Origin: Mesorhizobium sp. B2-7-1 | Lineage (GTDB): Bacteria; Pseudomonadota; Alphaproteobacteria; Rhizobiales; Rhizobiaceae | Assembly: GCF_006440735.1 (NCBI RefSeq) | Contig: NZ_VFUA01000002.1 | Location: forward strand, 62,001 to 126,000 | Direction: 5' to 3' | Length of the DNA stretch: 64,000 nt | Shown here: positions 54,656-63,458 of the stretch, in pieces | Layout: each line of letters starts with the position of its first letter | Numbering within the stretch: the stretch's first letter is position 1 | Translations under genes and position numbers: made by a program | The notes under the pieces: generated by a model | Told to the model about the DNA's origin: nothing | The model's database searches: none | What the model saw: the letters and a program-made list of their open reading frames with translations, nothing else

Positions 54656-55446
54656 TATCGTCGGCCCTTGCGCGGACGTGGGGCCATTCCTTCACGCCGC
54701 GGGGCTCCGTACCTTCACGCGTGGCTGCGCGGATTTGGAAGGGCCCCGTTCCACTCCGGCGCGACGATGCGCTCGGGCGAGATCGCCGCCATGGCCCAGG
54801 ACACGCTGGACTTTGCCGACGCTATCGACCTCGAACGGTTCGCGATTGTCGGCCCAGATTGGCGCGCGCATAGCCTATCTGCTCGCCTCGGTCTTTCCGC
54901 GGAGGATAACATGCCGCGCGGCGCTTTCGCTGGGATGGCAACCCGGCCCGCCGCAGACCCCGCCTTTGGAACAGGCGAAGGCCTTCTGGTATCAGTGGTT
55001 CATGGCGACCGAGCGCGGAGGGAGTTCGTGCGATGGCACGATCACTCCTCGCGCGTTTCCAGTGGTACAGTTGGAGCCCGCCAGGCTGGTTCGACGACGC
55101 GCTGTTCGAGCAGGTGGCCAAGTCTTTCGCAAATCCGGACTGCCGGACGTGACGCTGCATTCCTATCGCGCGCGCTGGGGCGAGGCCGGATCCCGATCCG
55201 TGCTACGCTGAACTCGCGCGCAAGCAGATCGAAGCGAAGCTCATCTCGGTGCCGACCTTGGTCCTTCATGGCGAGGACAATCGCGTCGTTCTGCCGGTTT
55301 CGTCCGAAAGACAAGGAGCGCCATTTTACGGCGAGCTACCAGCGTGGGCTTCTGCCGGGCGTCGCCCATTTCCAGACCCGGGAGGCGCCTGAGCAGGTCC
55401 GCGAGGCGGCGGAGCCGTTCCTAGTTGACTTCGCCAAAACTAGGTG
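54656..55446 (+). pseudogene. Alpha/beta hydrolase in several frames
   Basis: Pieces of one haloalkane-dehalogenase-like hydrolase lie in different frames: LRGFGRAPFHSGATMRSGEI and DTLDFADAIDLERFAIVGPD, then AYLLASVFPRRITCRAALSL, FWYQWFMATERGG, then LVLHGEDNRVVLP and GVAHFQTREAPEQVREAAEP. The nucleophile elbow is not intact. At least three indels are needed to join them. Confidence 0.7.
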
Positions 55447-55479
55447 ATTGGCGCGAAGCAACCCTCGGCTTGGGCTAGG

Positions 55480-55643
55480 GCAATGAAGCCGATTTCGGCT
55501 CGTGCACCGGGCAGCGATTGCGTTCGGAGCAGAATTTCTGGGAATTGGCGTAGGCGCTCTGGCCGCATCCGCATCAAAGCGCCGATTGGCCAATGCGCTT
55601 CGACACCATGCCAGGGGCTGAAGGCGACACTGTTTTCGATCAT
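55480..55643 (-). pseudogene. Catalase C-terminal fragment, frameshifted
   Basis: The minus strand reads MIENSVAFSPWHGVEAHWPI then GALMRMR, and after a frame change SAYANSQKFCSERNRCPVHE. FSPWHxxxxHxPxGxxxR is typical near the end of a class of catalase-like heme proteins. Nothing upstream continues it. Only a tail fragment remains. Confidence 0.5.
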
Positions 55644-55693
55644 CTCGGCGCGTCACGTCAAGAAGCTTGTCGCCCAGCCCGATTAGCGGAACA

Positions 55694-55718
55694 GGAACCT
55701 TTTTTCCGCCAGTGGGTT
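55694..55718 (+). promoter_or_regulatory. EcfG-type promoter for the 55753 gene
   Basis: GGAAC (55694-55698), 16 bases, GGTT (55715-55718), 34 bases before the ATG. Confidence 0.65.
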
Positions 55719-55752
55719 AGTGGCAAGGCATTAACCCATGTTAGGGAGCGGC

Positions 55753-55941
55753 ATGGCACGCAAGGTTCGTCAAGTGCTCAGGTCGGAGGAGGAGTCTTCG
55801 GAGACGACGAGGCCGGAACGCGAGATGAGCGTCGCGTTGGACGCGTTGAGATATGAGGATGCGCCTACTCGGATGTTGGAGTTGGCGCGGAAGCTCGACG
55901 CAGCGATCGCGTTGCGTGCGCGCAAAGCTCGCCCGAATTGA
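55753..55941 (+). CDS. Small protein, possibly NepR-like
   Basis: 62 residues from ATG 55753 after AGGGAG (MARKVRQVLRSEEESSETTR; LDALRYEDAPTRMLELARKL). The pattern L-D-A-L-x5-P-x-R-hydrophobic-x2-LA-x-L matches the 27478 protein and loosely the NepR signature. Its own promoter is EcfG type, as expected for a feedback inhibitor. The link is inferred only. Confidence 0.6.
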   Translation: MARKVRQVLRSEEESSETTRPEREMSVALDALRYEDAPTRMLELARKLDAAIALRARKARPN

Positions 55942-55944
55942 CGT

Positions 55945-56387
55945 TCAACCGACGACGTTCTGATCGTCCCGATCCGGAACAATCATGGCCGGCATTTGTA
56001 CGCCTTTGAACAGGCCGATCGTGTCGGCATGCGCCTTGCGCTGCATCTCTACGTAAGGCTGATCCAGCGAGGCCGTCGTGCTCTGCAATCGTTCCAGATC
56101 ACCCTTATGCTCGGCATTGGATTGCGTCGGCATCTGCAATTTCTGCTCGCCGGCGATCTTCTGCAGCTTGGCATTCGCCGCACCGTGATCGGCGATCATT
56201 CGCTTGGCGAAAACCTTGATCTGCTGATCCTTCGCGTTGTCCTGCGCGATCTTGCTCGAATCAACTTCGAACATCCCGTCGATCGCAGCCTTGTTGACGA
56301 AGGTCTGCACGTCGTCAGCCGCGAAGGCCGGAAGGGCAATCATCAACGCGGCGGTCGCCGATGGAATAAGAATATCCGCATGCTCAT
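55945..56387 (-). pseudogene. DUF4142 protein, frameshift in the signal peptide
   Basis: The mature part is a DUF4142 domain (DVQTFVNKAAIDGMFEVDSS, IKVFAKRMIADHGAANAKLQ). ATG 56387 gives MSMRIFLF and then leaves frame; adding one C near 56364 gives MSMRIFLFPSATAALMIALP-AFA, a normal signal peptide. As it stands, only a short start at 56346 is available, too short for export. Either a recent frameshift or a base error. Promoter intact at 56418-56442. Confidence 0.7.
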
Positions 56388-56417
56388 GGCTCCAGGCTCC
56401 TTTGCTCCTTGGGACCG

Positions 56418-56442
56418 AACCATTGTTCGCTGCCTTTGTTCC
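56418..56442 (-). promoter_or_regulatory. EcfG-type promoter of the DUF4142 gene
   Basis: Minus strand: GGAAC (56442-56438), 16 bases, GGTT (56421-56418), 31 bases before the ATG at 56387. Confidence 0.65.
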
Positions 56443-56702
56443 CGCACAGACTCGCGTTTAGACTGACAAATGAAAACCCGCCGTTGTCGCCTGCGCGTTC
56501 GTGAATCGATCGGCTAAGTTCTAAGGCGGCTAGTCAACGCTCAGGCTGCCTCCGGCGCCATATTTGACGACGGCTCGCCGTCGCTCGTTGGTCGGCGCCG
56601 CGATTGTTCTTTCCGTTCGGAACATCTCACCGCAACCGGTCGGTTGCCGGCGGCTCCCTGTTGTCTGACACCGAGCGGCGCGGGCCTTCGTGTCGCTTAT
56701 CG

Positions 56703-57311
56703 CTAGCGCAGAACGTCGCGCACCAGCCCGAGGCCGAGCGCGTCTGCGGCATGGATGTAACAGTTCTGCGTGGCCCGTTGATAAAGTTCATCCGCACTGA
56801 GCGAGCTGCCTTCGACAAGCTCCCTGAAGCCTTCCATCTCTAGCTTTTCTGACGTCTCCAGCATCGCAAGCTGCTCGCGGACGATCTGGATGCAGGATCG
56901 CATCGGGCCGTTCAGCGCGATGCTCGTTTCCATGCGCCGCTCATGCACGAGAAGGACAGCATCTTCAGTCATGAAGCGGTAGCGTTTCGGAAAGGCAGCG
57001 AAGACCGTCACCCCCGCTGAATAGACCTTCGTCTTCCCGACACAGAAAGCGTCCCGGCCGGAATGCCGGCGGAAAAGCCGAACCTCGAGTGCCATGCGGC
57101 GAGCGGCATCCGCATCGCCGCCGCCCGTGTTCAACTCCATGACCATGTCCTGATCGTCTTTGCGGACGGACTCCAGGCGACCGAGGAAGAAGCTTACCGT
57201 CTCATCATCGATCAGGCCGTTGATGGAGATATTGGGCTGGAACAGAAGCTTTTCCCGGCTCGGGACCCGACCGTCCTGGTCATGTGAGACGCTGTCGTCG
57301 TGGAAAGCCAT
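56703..57311 (-). CDS. ClpP-like serine protease subunit
   Basis: 202 residues from ATG 57311. The ClpP fold is indicated by MELNTGGGDADAARRMALEV (glycine loop), nucleophile Ser98 in KVYSAGVTVFAAF, and His123 in VLLVHERRMETSI. It is shorter and diverged compared with housekeeping ClpP, and no Clp ATPase gene lies nearby. An EcfG-type promoter 31 bases upstream of the ATG makes it a stress protein. Substrate and ATPase partner unknown. Confidence 0.8.
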   Translation of the reverse strand: MAFHDDSVSHDQDGRVPSREKLLFQPNISINGLIDDETVSFFLGRLESVRKDDQDMVMELNTGGGDADAARRMALEVRLFRRHSGRDAFCVGKTKVYSAGVTVFAAFPKRYRFMTEDAVLLVHERRMETSIALNGPMRSCIQIVREQLAMLETSEKLEMEGFRELVEGSSLSADELYQRATQNCYIHAADALGLGLVRDVLR

Positions 57312-57341
57312 GGAATGCCTCACCGGAATGTTCCAACTCCC

Positions 57342-57366
57342 AACCGCCCATCGCCCCGTTCGTTCC
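57342..57366 (-). promoter_or_regulatory. EcfG-type promoter of the ClpP-like gene
   Basis: Minus strand: GGAAC (57366-57362), 16 bases, GGTT (57345-57342). Confidence 0.7.
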
Positions 57367-57385
57367 GCGGGGTTTCGCGGTTGCG

Positions 57386-57410
57386 GGAACCTCTATGCCA
57401 TCGTCCGGTT
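57386..57410 (+). promoter_or_regulatory. EcfG-type promoter of the DUF768 gene
   Basis: GGAAC (57386-57390), 16 bases, GGTT (57407-57410), 23 bases before the ATG at 57434. Divergent from the promoter at 57342-57366. Confidence 0.7.
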
Positions 57411-57433
57411 ATCTCGCGTCGAGGAGGTGCTCC

Positions 57434-57649
57434 ATGAATGCGACCAAGGAATTCCTGCGCAGCTGGCTAGAGGAGAATGTCGGCAACTTGCCGGCCGACA
57501 CCGAGGTCAGCGTTCCGATGCTGGCGCAGCAGTTCGAGCAGGACGCCGATGCCGCCGGCTATGGTCGCGAGGTGCGGGAGCAGGAGGTTGGCAACATTGA
57601 AGATGCCATCCAATGCGCGCTCGATAAAAAACCGACGAGAAAAATGTAG
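57434..57649 (+). CDS. DUF768-like small protein
   Basis: 71 residues after GGAGG (ATKEFLRSWLEENVGNLPAD; VPMLAQQFEQDADAAGYGRE; VGNIEDAIQCALDKK). DUF768 proteins are numerous in Mesorhizobium, which supports the assignment of the host. Function unknown; stress promoter upstream. Confidence 0.75.
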   Translation: MNATKEFLRSWLEENVGNLPADTEVSVPMLAQQFEQDADAAGYGREVREQEVGNIEDAIQCALDKKPTRKM

Positions 57650-57773
57650 AGACGGAATCGAATTCCGATGAGGCGAATTCGCTGACGCCGATTATCGATG
57701 CCCTGGAAGCTGCCGAGCCTGGCCAAGAGGCATCGGACGATAGCGAGGGCTTGCGGTAGTTGTCCGCAGTTGT

Positions 57774-57799
57774 GGAACAAAAGGCGGACGCCAGAGGTT
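57774..57799 (+). promoter_or_regulatory. EcfG-type promoter for the 57865 gene
   Basis: GGAAC (57774-57778), 17 bases, GGTT (57796-57799), 65 bases before the ATG. Confidence 0.5.
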
Positions 57800-57864
57800 T
57801 CAGCGCTACTCCGACTCAGGCACGGCAGCGACGTAGACATTCCGATCGAACGAAGGCGCATAGA

Positions 57865-58104
57865 ATGACGAAGTCTCCCGGAAAGAGCAGTCCCATCGGG
57901 TCGGGATCGAGGAGCGGTCAGGCGAACCGCCAAGCAAGGGCATTGCCTGAACAGGACCCTGCTGAAGGCTCGCGCAAAACAGTGGATCACGAGTTGGAGC
58001 GGCAGAAGCGCTCGCCTGAGTCCGACGACCAAAAGCCTGCACGACAGGCCCTGCGGGACCAGGTCGAGGAAGAGACGGAGCTGCCTCAGAAAGGGTCGGC
58101 CTGA
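57865..58104 (+). CDS. Disordered hydrophilic protein
   Basis: 79 residues from ATG 57865 (MTKSPGKSSPIGSGSRSGQA; HELERQKRSPESDDQKPARQ). Mostly Ser, Arg, Glu, Gln and Pro. An in-frame GTG/ATG further upstream is not supported. Function unknown. Confidence 0.6.
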   Translation: MTKSPGKSSPIGSGSRSGQANRQARALPEQDPAEGSRKTVDHELERQKRSPESDDQKPARQALRDQVEEETELPQKGSA

Positions 58105-58159
58105 TCGCGAGCAGCGCCGCCGCAAATGCCGCCTGCTTCCGCCACCCTGATTTCCAACC

Positions 58160-59120
58160 ATGACAGCAAAGCCGAGGCGAAACCTGTTTTTGTTGCTTGC
58201 GGCGGCGACGGTTGGCCTAGGCCTGTATAACGGTCTGCTTGCCAGCCGAGCCCTGGCTGCGTGCCCGCGCTGGAGCTTCATCCATCATCGCGGAACGAAG
58301 CTGCATTTCCTGGAGGCGGGCCATGGGCAATCCTTGCTAGTCTTGCACGGCAATGGTGCCTCGGCGGAAGACTTCACAACAAGCGGTATCTTCGACAAAG
58401 CCGCCGCCACCTATCATGTGCTTGCCTTCGACAGACCGGGCTTTGGCCTGAGCCCACGCCCGGCAGGCAGACCCTGGACCGCCGGCGCCCAGGCCGATCT
58501 CATCCAGACCGCCGCCGAAACACTTGGCATTGAGCGCTATATCGTTGTCGGCCATTCGCGGGGGCCGCCGTGGCGCTCGAGATGGCGCTTCGGCATCCCC
58601 GATCCGTCGCCGACGTTGTGGTGGTCGCCGGCTATCATTACCCGCCACCAAGGCTGGCCCATGCCATCTCCGCGCTGCCGGCGGTTCCGCTGATCGGGAC
58701 GGTGTTGCGCCATACCGTGCTGCCGCCGCTGGTCAGGCTGAGCTGGCGCTGGGCGATGAAAAAGATATTCCAGCCCGCAGCGATCGCGGCGCCTTTCGCG
58801 CAATGACAAGAGAGTTGGCGAGCCGCCCCTCACAACTGCGGTCCATCGCTGCTGAGTCCTTCCTGATGCTGGCGTCGGCACTGTTCCCAAACCGTCGATA
58901 CGCCGACATCGCCGTCCCTGTCGGGATCATTGCCGGCGCCGGCGATCAGCTGTTTGACGCCGAGGGCGAGGCGCTGCGGCTGCATGCCGAGATAAGCCGC
59001 TCACTTCGGGATATCGTGTCGGATGCCGGACATATGGTGTATCAAAGCAGTCCGCAGGCGATCTTGGCCATGATCGACAAGGTTACCGCTCTTGGCAACG
59101 TTTCGGGCCCCGGTCTCATG
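58160..59120 (+). pseudogene. Alpha/beta hydrolase with two frameshifts
   Basis: N-terminal membrane anchor or signal (LFLLLAAATVGLGLYNGLLA), then HGNGASAEDFTTSGIFDKAA and nucleophile elbow IVVGHSRG. One G is missing near 58562, after which the sequence continues in another frame (ALEMALRHPRSVADVVVVAG). A base is missing again near 58800 and the rest (SFLMLASALFPNRRYADIAV; DAGHMVYQSSPQAILAMIDK) is in a third frame. The elbow, acid and His all exist but not in one frame. Confidence 0.75.
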
Positions 59121-59168
59121 GACCTCTATTTAAGACACGCCTGCGTCCGCTCTGCCATGAACCATCGG

Positions 59169-60801
59169 TCAAGAACCGGACGGAAGCAGCAGGCTCGCGC
59201 ACAGATCCCGAATGACGTGAGGCAGAACATTGAACGCGTAGTGCGTGTGCAGTCGTTCAAGCGGCGTGTGATAGTCGCGTCCCCACGGACCGATGTTGAC
59301 TGTCGGCACATTTGCCAGGCCATGCCGGAGCGGCCAGCGCACGCTGTCTTTCCACGCAGGCGTGTTGCGGGCGACGATATCGAGCGAGGATTCGGCTGCT
59401 TCGCCGAAAAAGCTCATATCCGAGATTCCGGCGAAGTAATCGGCGCAGGCGATGGCGCTGCCATAGCGTTCGGCCGATTCGCGCGCGATCTGCATGGCGA
59501 TCGCTTTGAGCCGCATCGCCCCCGGCGCGTCGGAAAGGTTCGTCGGAAGATAGGGTATCGAGCCGAAGCCGGTGACGATCCCCGGGCCGGTCAGGCGGCT
59601 CAAACCCCAAGCTTCCTCGGTGATCAACCGGCATTTCTCCGGCAGCGTAAGATCGCCGTCAGCGATCAAGGCGGAGTATACATCGAGCCTGTCCTTTTCC
59701 TGCGGGCCAAGACGCCTGACGAGCGTCTCGAACCGGTAGAGCGGGACGGGTCTTGCAAGATTTGCAATGCCGTCCTGAGGCTGACTTCGGCGCGTGAGTT
59801 CGCGCTGAAAGTTCGATGCGGCTTCCGCGCAAAGCCGGTCGAAGCGGTCGAGCACTTCATCCGGTGTGCGGCGATAGCTGAGCACATTGAATGTGGCGAA
59901 GGCGGTTGCCGGCGTCGTGACGTCATATCCAGGCTTTCCGTCGCGGATTCCGAGCAGGCTAGGCGGGGTGCCGGGCGAAGAACCGCAATGTTCCGTCAGC
60001 TCGGTTGCCCATTCGACGCGCGCGGCGATGGAAGCGGTGAGCGCTGCCGCATTGATGCCGTTCAGCGGAAAGCCGCTATGGGTTGGGACGCCAACCACAT
60101 AGGCGGTCGGAAGCAGCTTGCCGACTGTCCCGAGCGCGATGATGCGCCCTTTCGAGCCGTCGCCGTCATCGGCGATCGCGTCGAGATTGACTGCCGCGAC
60201 AAGATCGAGACCGTGCTGCTCATTGATGTCGGTCAGCGAGTGGGCCGCCTTGCGGGCGCCTGCCGAATTGTTCTCTTCATCCGGCACCGCGATGAACAAC
60301 AGATTGCCTGCGGCATTGGCGGTTTCGGCGAAATCCGCGCATATCGCCAACCCGGCGGCAAGACCGGCCTTCATATCCAGCAAGCCGCGTCCGGCCAAAT
60401 ACTGGCCGCTCTCCAGGTCGGCGCGGGCTAGTCGGCGGCAGGCGTATCGGCGTCCCCCGGGAATTACGCAAGGCGCGCGTCAAAGCTTCAGGCCGCGTGG
60501 CCAGCTCTTCCAGCTCGCCGTAGTCTCGCGTTGCGACCGTATCGTAGTGACCGGTCAGAAGGACGGTCGAGCGGCCCGTCCCACGAAGCAGCATCGCCAC
60601 GCAATGCCGGCCGTCCCCGGGTCCTACCTCGATTGTCCGGACGTCGGCGTGGCGAAAGGCGGGGTCCTCCCGCAACTGCGCCGCCAGCCATGGACCGAAG
60701 GCGGCCTCGCCCTGCGTGCCGGTGACGCTCTTCTGGTCCGTGAGCGCGATTGCCCAGCTTCGGGCGCGCTCAGGCAATGTTTTGGCAAGGTCGCCGTTCA
60801 T
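59169..60801 (-). pseudogene. RocB-like M20 peptidase with one frameshift
   Basis: From ATG 60801 about 123 residues are in frame (WAIALTDQKSVTGTQGEAAF; VLLTGHYDTVATRDYGELEE with metal His and Asp). Near 60430 the frame changes, and RADLESGQYLAGRGLLDMKA continues with AVPDEENNSAGARKAAHSLT to the end at 59169. Joined, it is about 545 residues, the usual RocB-family length. A single indel separates it from an intact gene, so a sequencing error remains possible. Confidence 0.75.
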
Positions 60802-60953
60802 GATCGTCCCGATAGAGTTGGAAACATTGGTGAAGCTAAGGCGGGCATGGAAGCCGGCCAGCCTCAATACCACCGCAAAACCCGAGCACGGAGGAACTTT
60901 CCCGAGGCTGTAGCTTTATCCTCGTGATTTCAAGCGATTGCAACGAGGGGGAG

Positions 60954-61388
60954 ATGTTGCGCACCCTTGCCCGGCCGAGCTGGGCCTTCCTGCCCCTGCT
61001 GGCGCTGGCGCTTGCTTCCTGCTCTTCGTCTGAAACCGTCGACCAGCAATCAAAGCTTGCTGCCTCGACGGCGCAGGCAGCGGTGCTGGTGAGCGACGTT
61101 TGGCTCTCCGGCGCCGCGCCGTCCCGCTACGCATCCTCTGCCCTGCGGTCTTTCGCCGAGACACTCGCCGTTGCCGGCCGGCAAGTGGAATCGGCATCTC
61201 CGTCGGACCACGCGAAGCGAGATGCGCTGGCAGCGGCTATCAGCCGGCTGTCGAACGCGGCAGAGCGGGCCAAGAGCGCGGTCGAGGCCGAACAGCATGC
61301 GCAGGCCGGTCAGGCGCAACAGGAGCTTCGGGCGGCCCAAGGAGATCTCGCCACCGCCTATCGAAACTATTTTTCGCCGGAACGATGA
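60954..61388 (+). CDS. Lipoprotein, first gene of the Nramp operon
   Basis: 144 residues from ATG 60954 (GAGGGGGAG directly before). Lipobox ALASC in FLPLLALALASCSSSE; the mature part is Ala/Glu/Gln-rich and helical (AISRLSNAAERAKSAVEAEQ). Its stop overlaps the transporter's ATG by four bases. It may be a periplasmic or membrane-attached accessory of the transporter (inference). Confidence 0.75.
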   Translation: MLRTLARPSWAFLPLLALALASCSSSETVDQQSKLAASTAQAAVLVSDVWLSGAAPSRYASSALRSFAETLAVAGRQVESASPSDHAKRDALAAAISRLSNAAERAKSAVEAEQHAQAGQAQQELRAAQGDLATAYRNYFSPER

Positions 61389-62605
61389 AGAAGCTGCTGG
61401 AGATCTCACTTGGTGTCGTCACCAGCGTCGGGGGCTTCCTGGAGGTCGGTTCGATGGCGACGGCGGCGCAGGCCGGCGCGCTGTTCGGCTTCCAGCTCAT
61501 CTGGGCAGTCGTGCTCGGCACCATCTGCATCATCTTCCTGGTCGAGATGGCCGGCCGCTTTGCAGCGGTCAGTCATCACACCATCGCCGACGGGATCCGC
61601 GAACGGTTCGGCTTCAATGCGTTCATCTTGCCGCTGCTGGCGACGCTGCTGGTCAACTTCCTGGTTCTTTCCGCCGAGATAGGCGGTGTTGCGATCGCCG
61701 CCGAACTGGCCACGGGAATCAGCTTCCAGTGGTGGGCCTTGCCGGTGGCTTTCCTGGCATGGCTGCTGTTGTGGAAAGGCACATTCGGCCTCATCGAGAA
61801 AGGCGTGTCGATGCTTGGCCTCGTCACGCTCTGCTTCGTCGTCGGGGCCGTGATGCTCCGCCCCGAATGGAAAGAGGTGGCTGTCGGCGCCGTGCCCAGC
61901 CTGCCGCATCACGACACGGCAAAATACTGGTTCATGGCCGTCAGCATTCTCGGCGCCTCGATCTCGCCGTACCTTTTCATGTTCTATTCCTCGGGCGCGA
62001 TCGAGGATCAGTGGGACAAGAGCTATCTCGGCACCAATCGGGCGATTGCGGGCCTCGGCATGAGTTTCGGTGGCACGATTTCCGTGGGCGTTCTGATCGT
62101 GGCGGCGCTCGTGCTTGGCGCTCATGGCGTTGCCGAAGTGGACGACTACAACCAGCTCCCGTTGATGCTGATCCCAATATTCGGTTTCTGGGGCTTTGTC
62201 CTTTTCGTTGCTTCGCTGGCCATCGCCTGCTTCGGCGCCGCGCTCGAGGTGGCTTTGCAGCAGGCCTATCTCGTCGCGCAGGGATTCGGCTGGAACTGGG
62301 GCGAGGATCTCAAGCCCCGCGACGATCCCGGATTCAGCCTCGCCTACACACTGACGCTCTTCCTTGCCGCCATTCCGATTGTGCTTGGTCTCGATCCGTT
62401 GAAGCTCACCATCTTCTCGATGGCGCTGACCGCGGCCAGCCTGCCGCTGACAGTCGTGCCGTTCCTTTTCCTGCTGAATGACGAACGCTATGTCGGCGAG
62501 CACCGCAACGGCCTCATTTCGAACGCGGCCGTGATCTTCGTCACCGCGCTCGGCTTCGTGCTGGCGGTAGTGACCGTTCCGCTGCAGATATTCGGAGGCA
62601 CCTGA
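61385..62605 (+). CDS. Nramp-family transporter with non-canonical motifs
   Basis: 406 residues, about eleven membrane helices. Overall Nramp-like (FLVEMAGRFAAVSHHTIADG; FLVLSAEIGGVAIAAELATG; FGAALEVALQQAYLVAQGFG). Helix 1 has FLEVGSMATAAQAG where manganese/iron carriers have DPGN, and helix 6 has GASISPYLFMFYSS where they have MPH. So the metal-coordinating Asp, Asn and Met are not conserved. It may carry a different ion, as the magnesium and aluminium Nramp relatives do. The next gene starts one base inside its stop. Confidence 0.85.
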   Translation: MKKLLEISLGVVTSVGGFLEVGSMATAAQAGALFGFQLIWAVVLGTICIIFLVEMAGRFAAVSHHTIADGIRERFGFNAFILPLLATLLVNFLVLSAEIGGVAIAAELATGISFQWWALPVAFLAWLLLWKGTFGLIEKGVSMLGLVTLCFVVGAVMLRPEWKEVAVGAVPSLPHHDTAKYWFMAVSILGASISPYLFMFYSSGAIEDQWDKSYLGTNRAIAGLGMSFGGTISVGVLIVAALVLGAHGVAEVDDYNQLPLMLIPIFGFWGFVLFVASLAIACFGAALEVALQQAYLVAQGFGWNWGEDLKPRDDPGFSLAYTLTLFLAAIPIVLGLDPLKLTIFSMALTAASLPLTVVPFLFLLNDERYVGEHRNGLISNAAVIFVTALGFVLAVVTVPLQIFGGT

Positions 62606-62964
62606 TGCAGTTGCTGCGCGATATCCTGGACAAGCAGGTCGTCGACCGCGAGCAGGTCAAGATCGGCAAGGTGGATGGTTTGGTGGCTGAGCTGAGACGA
62701 GGCAAGCCGCCCAAGGTTGTTGCGATCGAGCTTGGCTCGATTTCGTTGGCACGCCGGCTTGGCGTAGTGCCCGGACGATGGACCGCCCGGCTTGCGGCAA
62801 GACTGAGCGGCAAGCGTCAGGCACGGCCGCATCGGATCGGGTGGAACAAGGTGCGCGACATCGGCGTCGACATCGAATTCGATATCGACGTGCGCCGGAC
62901 CAGAATCTTCTCCTGGCAGGACTGGCTGCGCGAACATGTGGTCGGTCGAATCCCGGGAGCCTGA
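62605..62964 (+). CDS. PRC-barrel-like protein 1
   Basis: 119 residues (LLRDILDKQVVDREQVKIGK, VDGLVAELRRGKPPKVVAIE, then WNKVRDIGVDIEFDIDV). The short beta-rich N-terminal pattern fits a PRC barrel. It is co-translated with the transporter by a one-base stop/start overlap. Confidence 0.7.
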   Translation: MQLLRDILDKQVVDREQVKIGKVDGLVAELRRGKPPKVVAIELGSISLARRLGVVPGRWTARLAARLSGKRQARPHRIGWNKVRDIGVDIEFDIDVRRTRIFSWQDWLREHVVGRIPGA

Positions 62965-62966
62965 TT

Positions 62967-63296
62967 ATGGCGACTGTGCATCTCGACCATCTTGCCGGCA
63001 GGCGCGTGCTCTCCGAGCACGGCAGGAGCATCGGCTATATCGAGGAGATCATCGCAGAGCGGCATGGTGACGACCTCGTCGTCACCGAATTCCATGTCGG
63101 GATATTCGCCGCGTTCGAGCGCCTGTCCGCCTCGACCATCGGCACCGCCTTGCTCGACGTCTTCGCGTTGCGGCGGCGTGAAGGCCTTTATCGCATTCCC
63201 TGGGACAAGCTCGATATTTCCGATCCGACACACCCCAGGCTGCTCTGCCCTGACGAGGAGCTTGCCGCTTTCAAGGCGCGGCCTGAGGGTAAATGA
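62967..63296 (+). CDS. PRC-barrel-like protein 2
   Basis: 109 residues from ATG 62967 (LDHLAGRRVLSEHGRSIGYI, EEIIAERHGDDLVVTEFHVG; YRIPWDKLDISDPTHPRLLC). Two bases after the previous stop, so the third downstream partner of the Nramp gene. Possibly a cytoplasmic regulator of the transporter, as in other transporter/PRC pairs. Confidence 0.7.
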   Translation: MATVHLDHLAGRRVLSEHGRSIGYIEEIIAERHGDDLVVTEFHVGIFAAFERLSASTIGTALLDVFALRRREGLYRIPWDKLDISDPTHPRLLCPDEELAAFKARPEGK

Positions 63297-63324
63297 CAAT
63301 TTGCTAAAAAGCTGCTCGTGCAGC

Positions 63325-63349
63325 GGAACATAGCAGCCGGCGCGAAGTT
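63325..63349 (+). promoter_or_regulatory. EcfG-type promoter for the 63376 micropeptide
   Basis: GGAAC (63325-63329), 16 bases, AGTT (63346-63349), 26 bases before the ATG. Confidence 0.7.
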
Positions 63350-63375
63350 CGGACTGGCATCGAGGAGGCTGCGCC

Positions 63376-63450
63376 ATGAACAGTGTCATCTATCTCATCG
63401 GTCTGATCGTCGTTGTGCTCGCGGTGCTTTCCTTCCTCGGTTTCCACTAG
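63376..63450 (+). CDS. 24-residue membrane micropeptide
   Basis: ATG with GAGGAGG upstream; the product is MNSVIYLIGLIVVVLAVLSF then LGFH, a single helix. Like the 11839 micropeptide it has a strong ribosome site and an EcfG-type promoter. Only eight bases separate it from the next gene. Confidence 0.7.
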   Translation: MNSVIYLIGLIVVVLAVLSFLGFH

Positions 63451-63458
63451 GAGGCACC

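Noticed and set aside
60893-60917. GGAAC-N16-CTTT before the Nramp operon
   Set aside because: The -10 part does not match NGTT, so not counted among the EcfG-type promoters.
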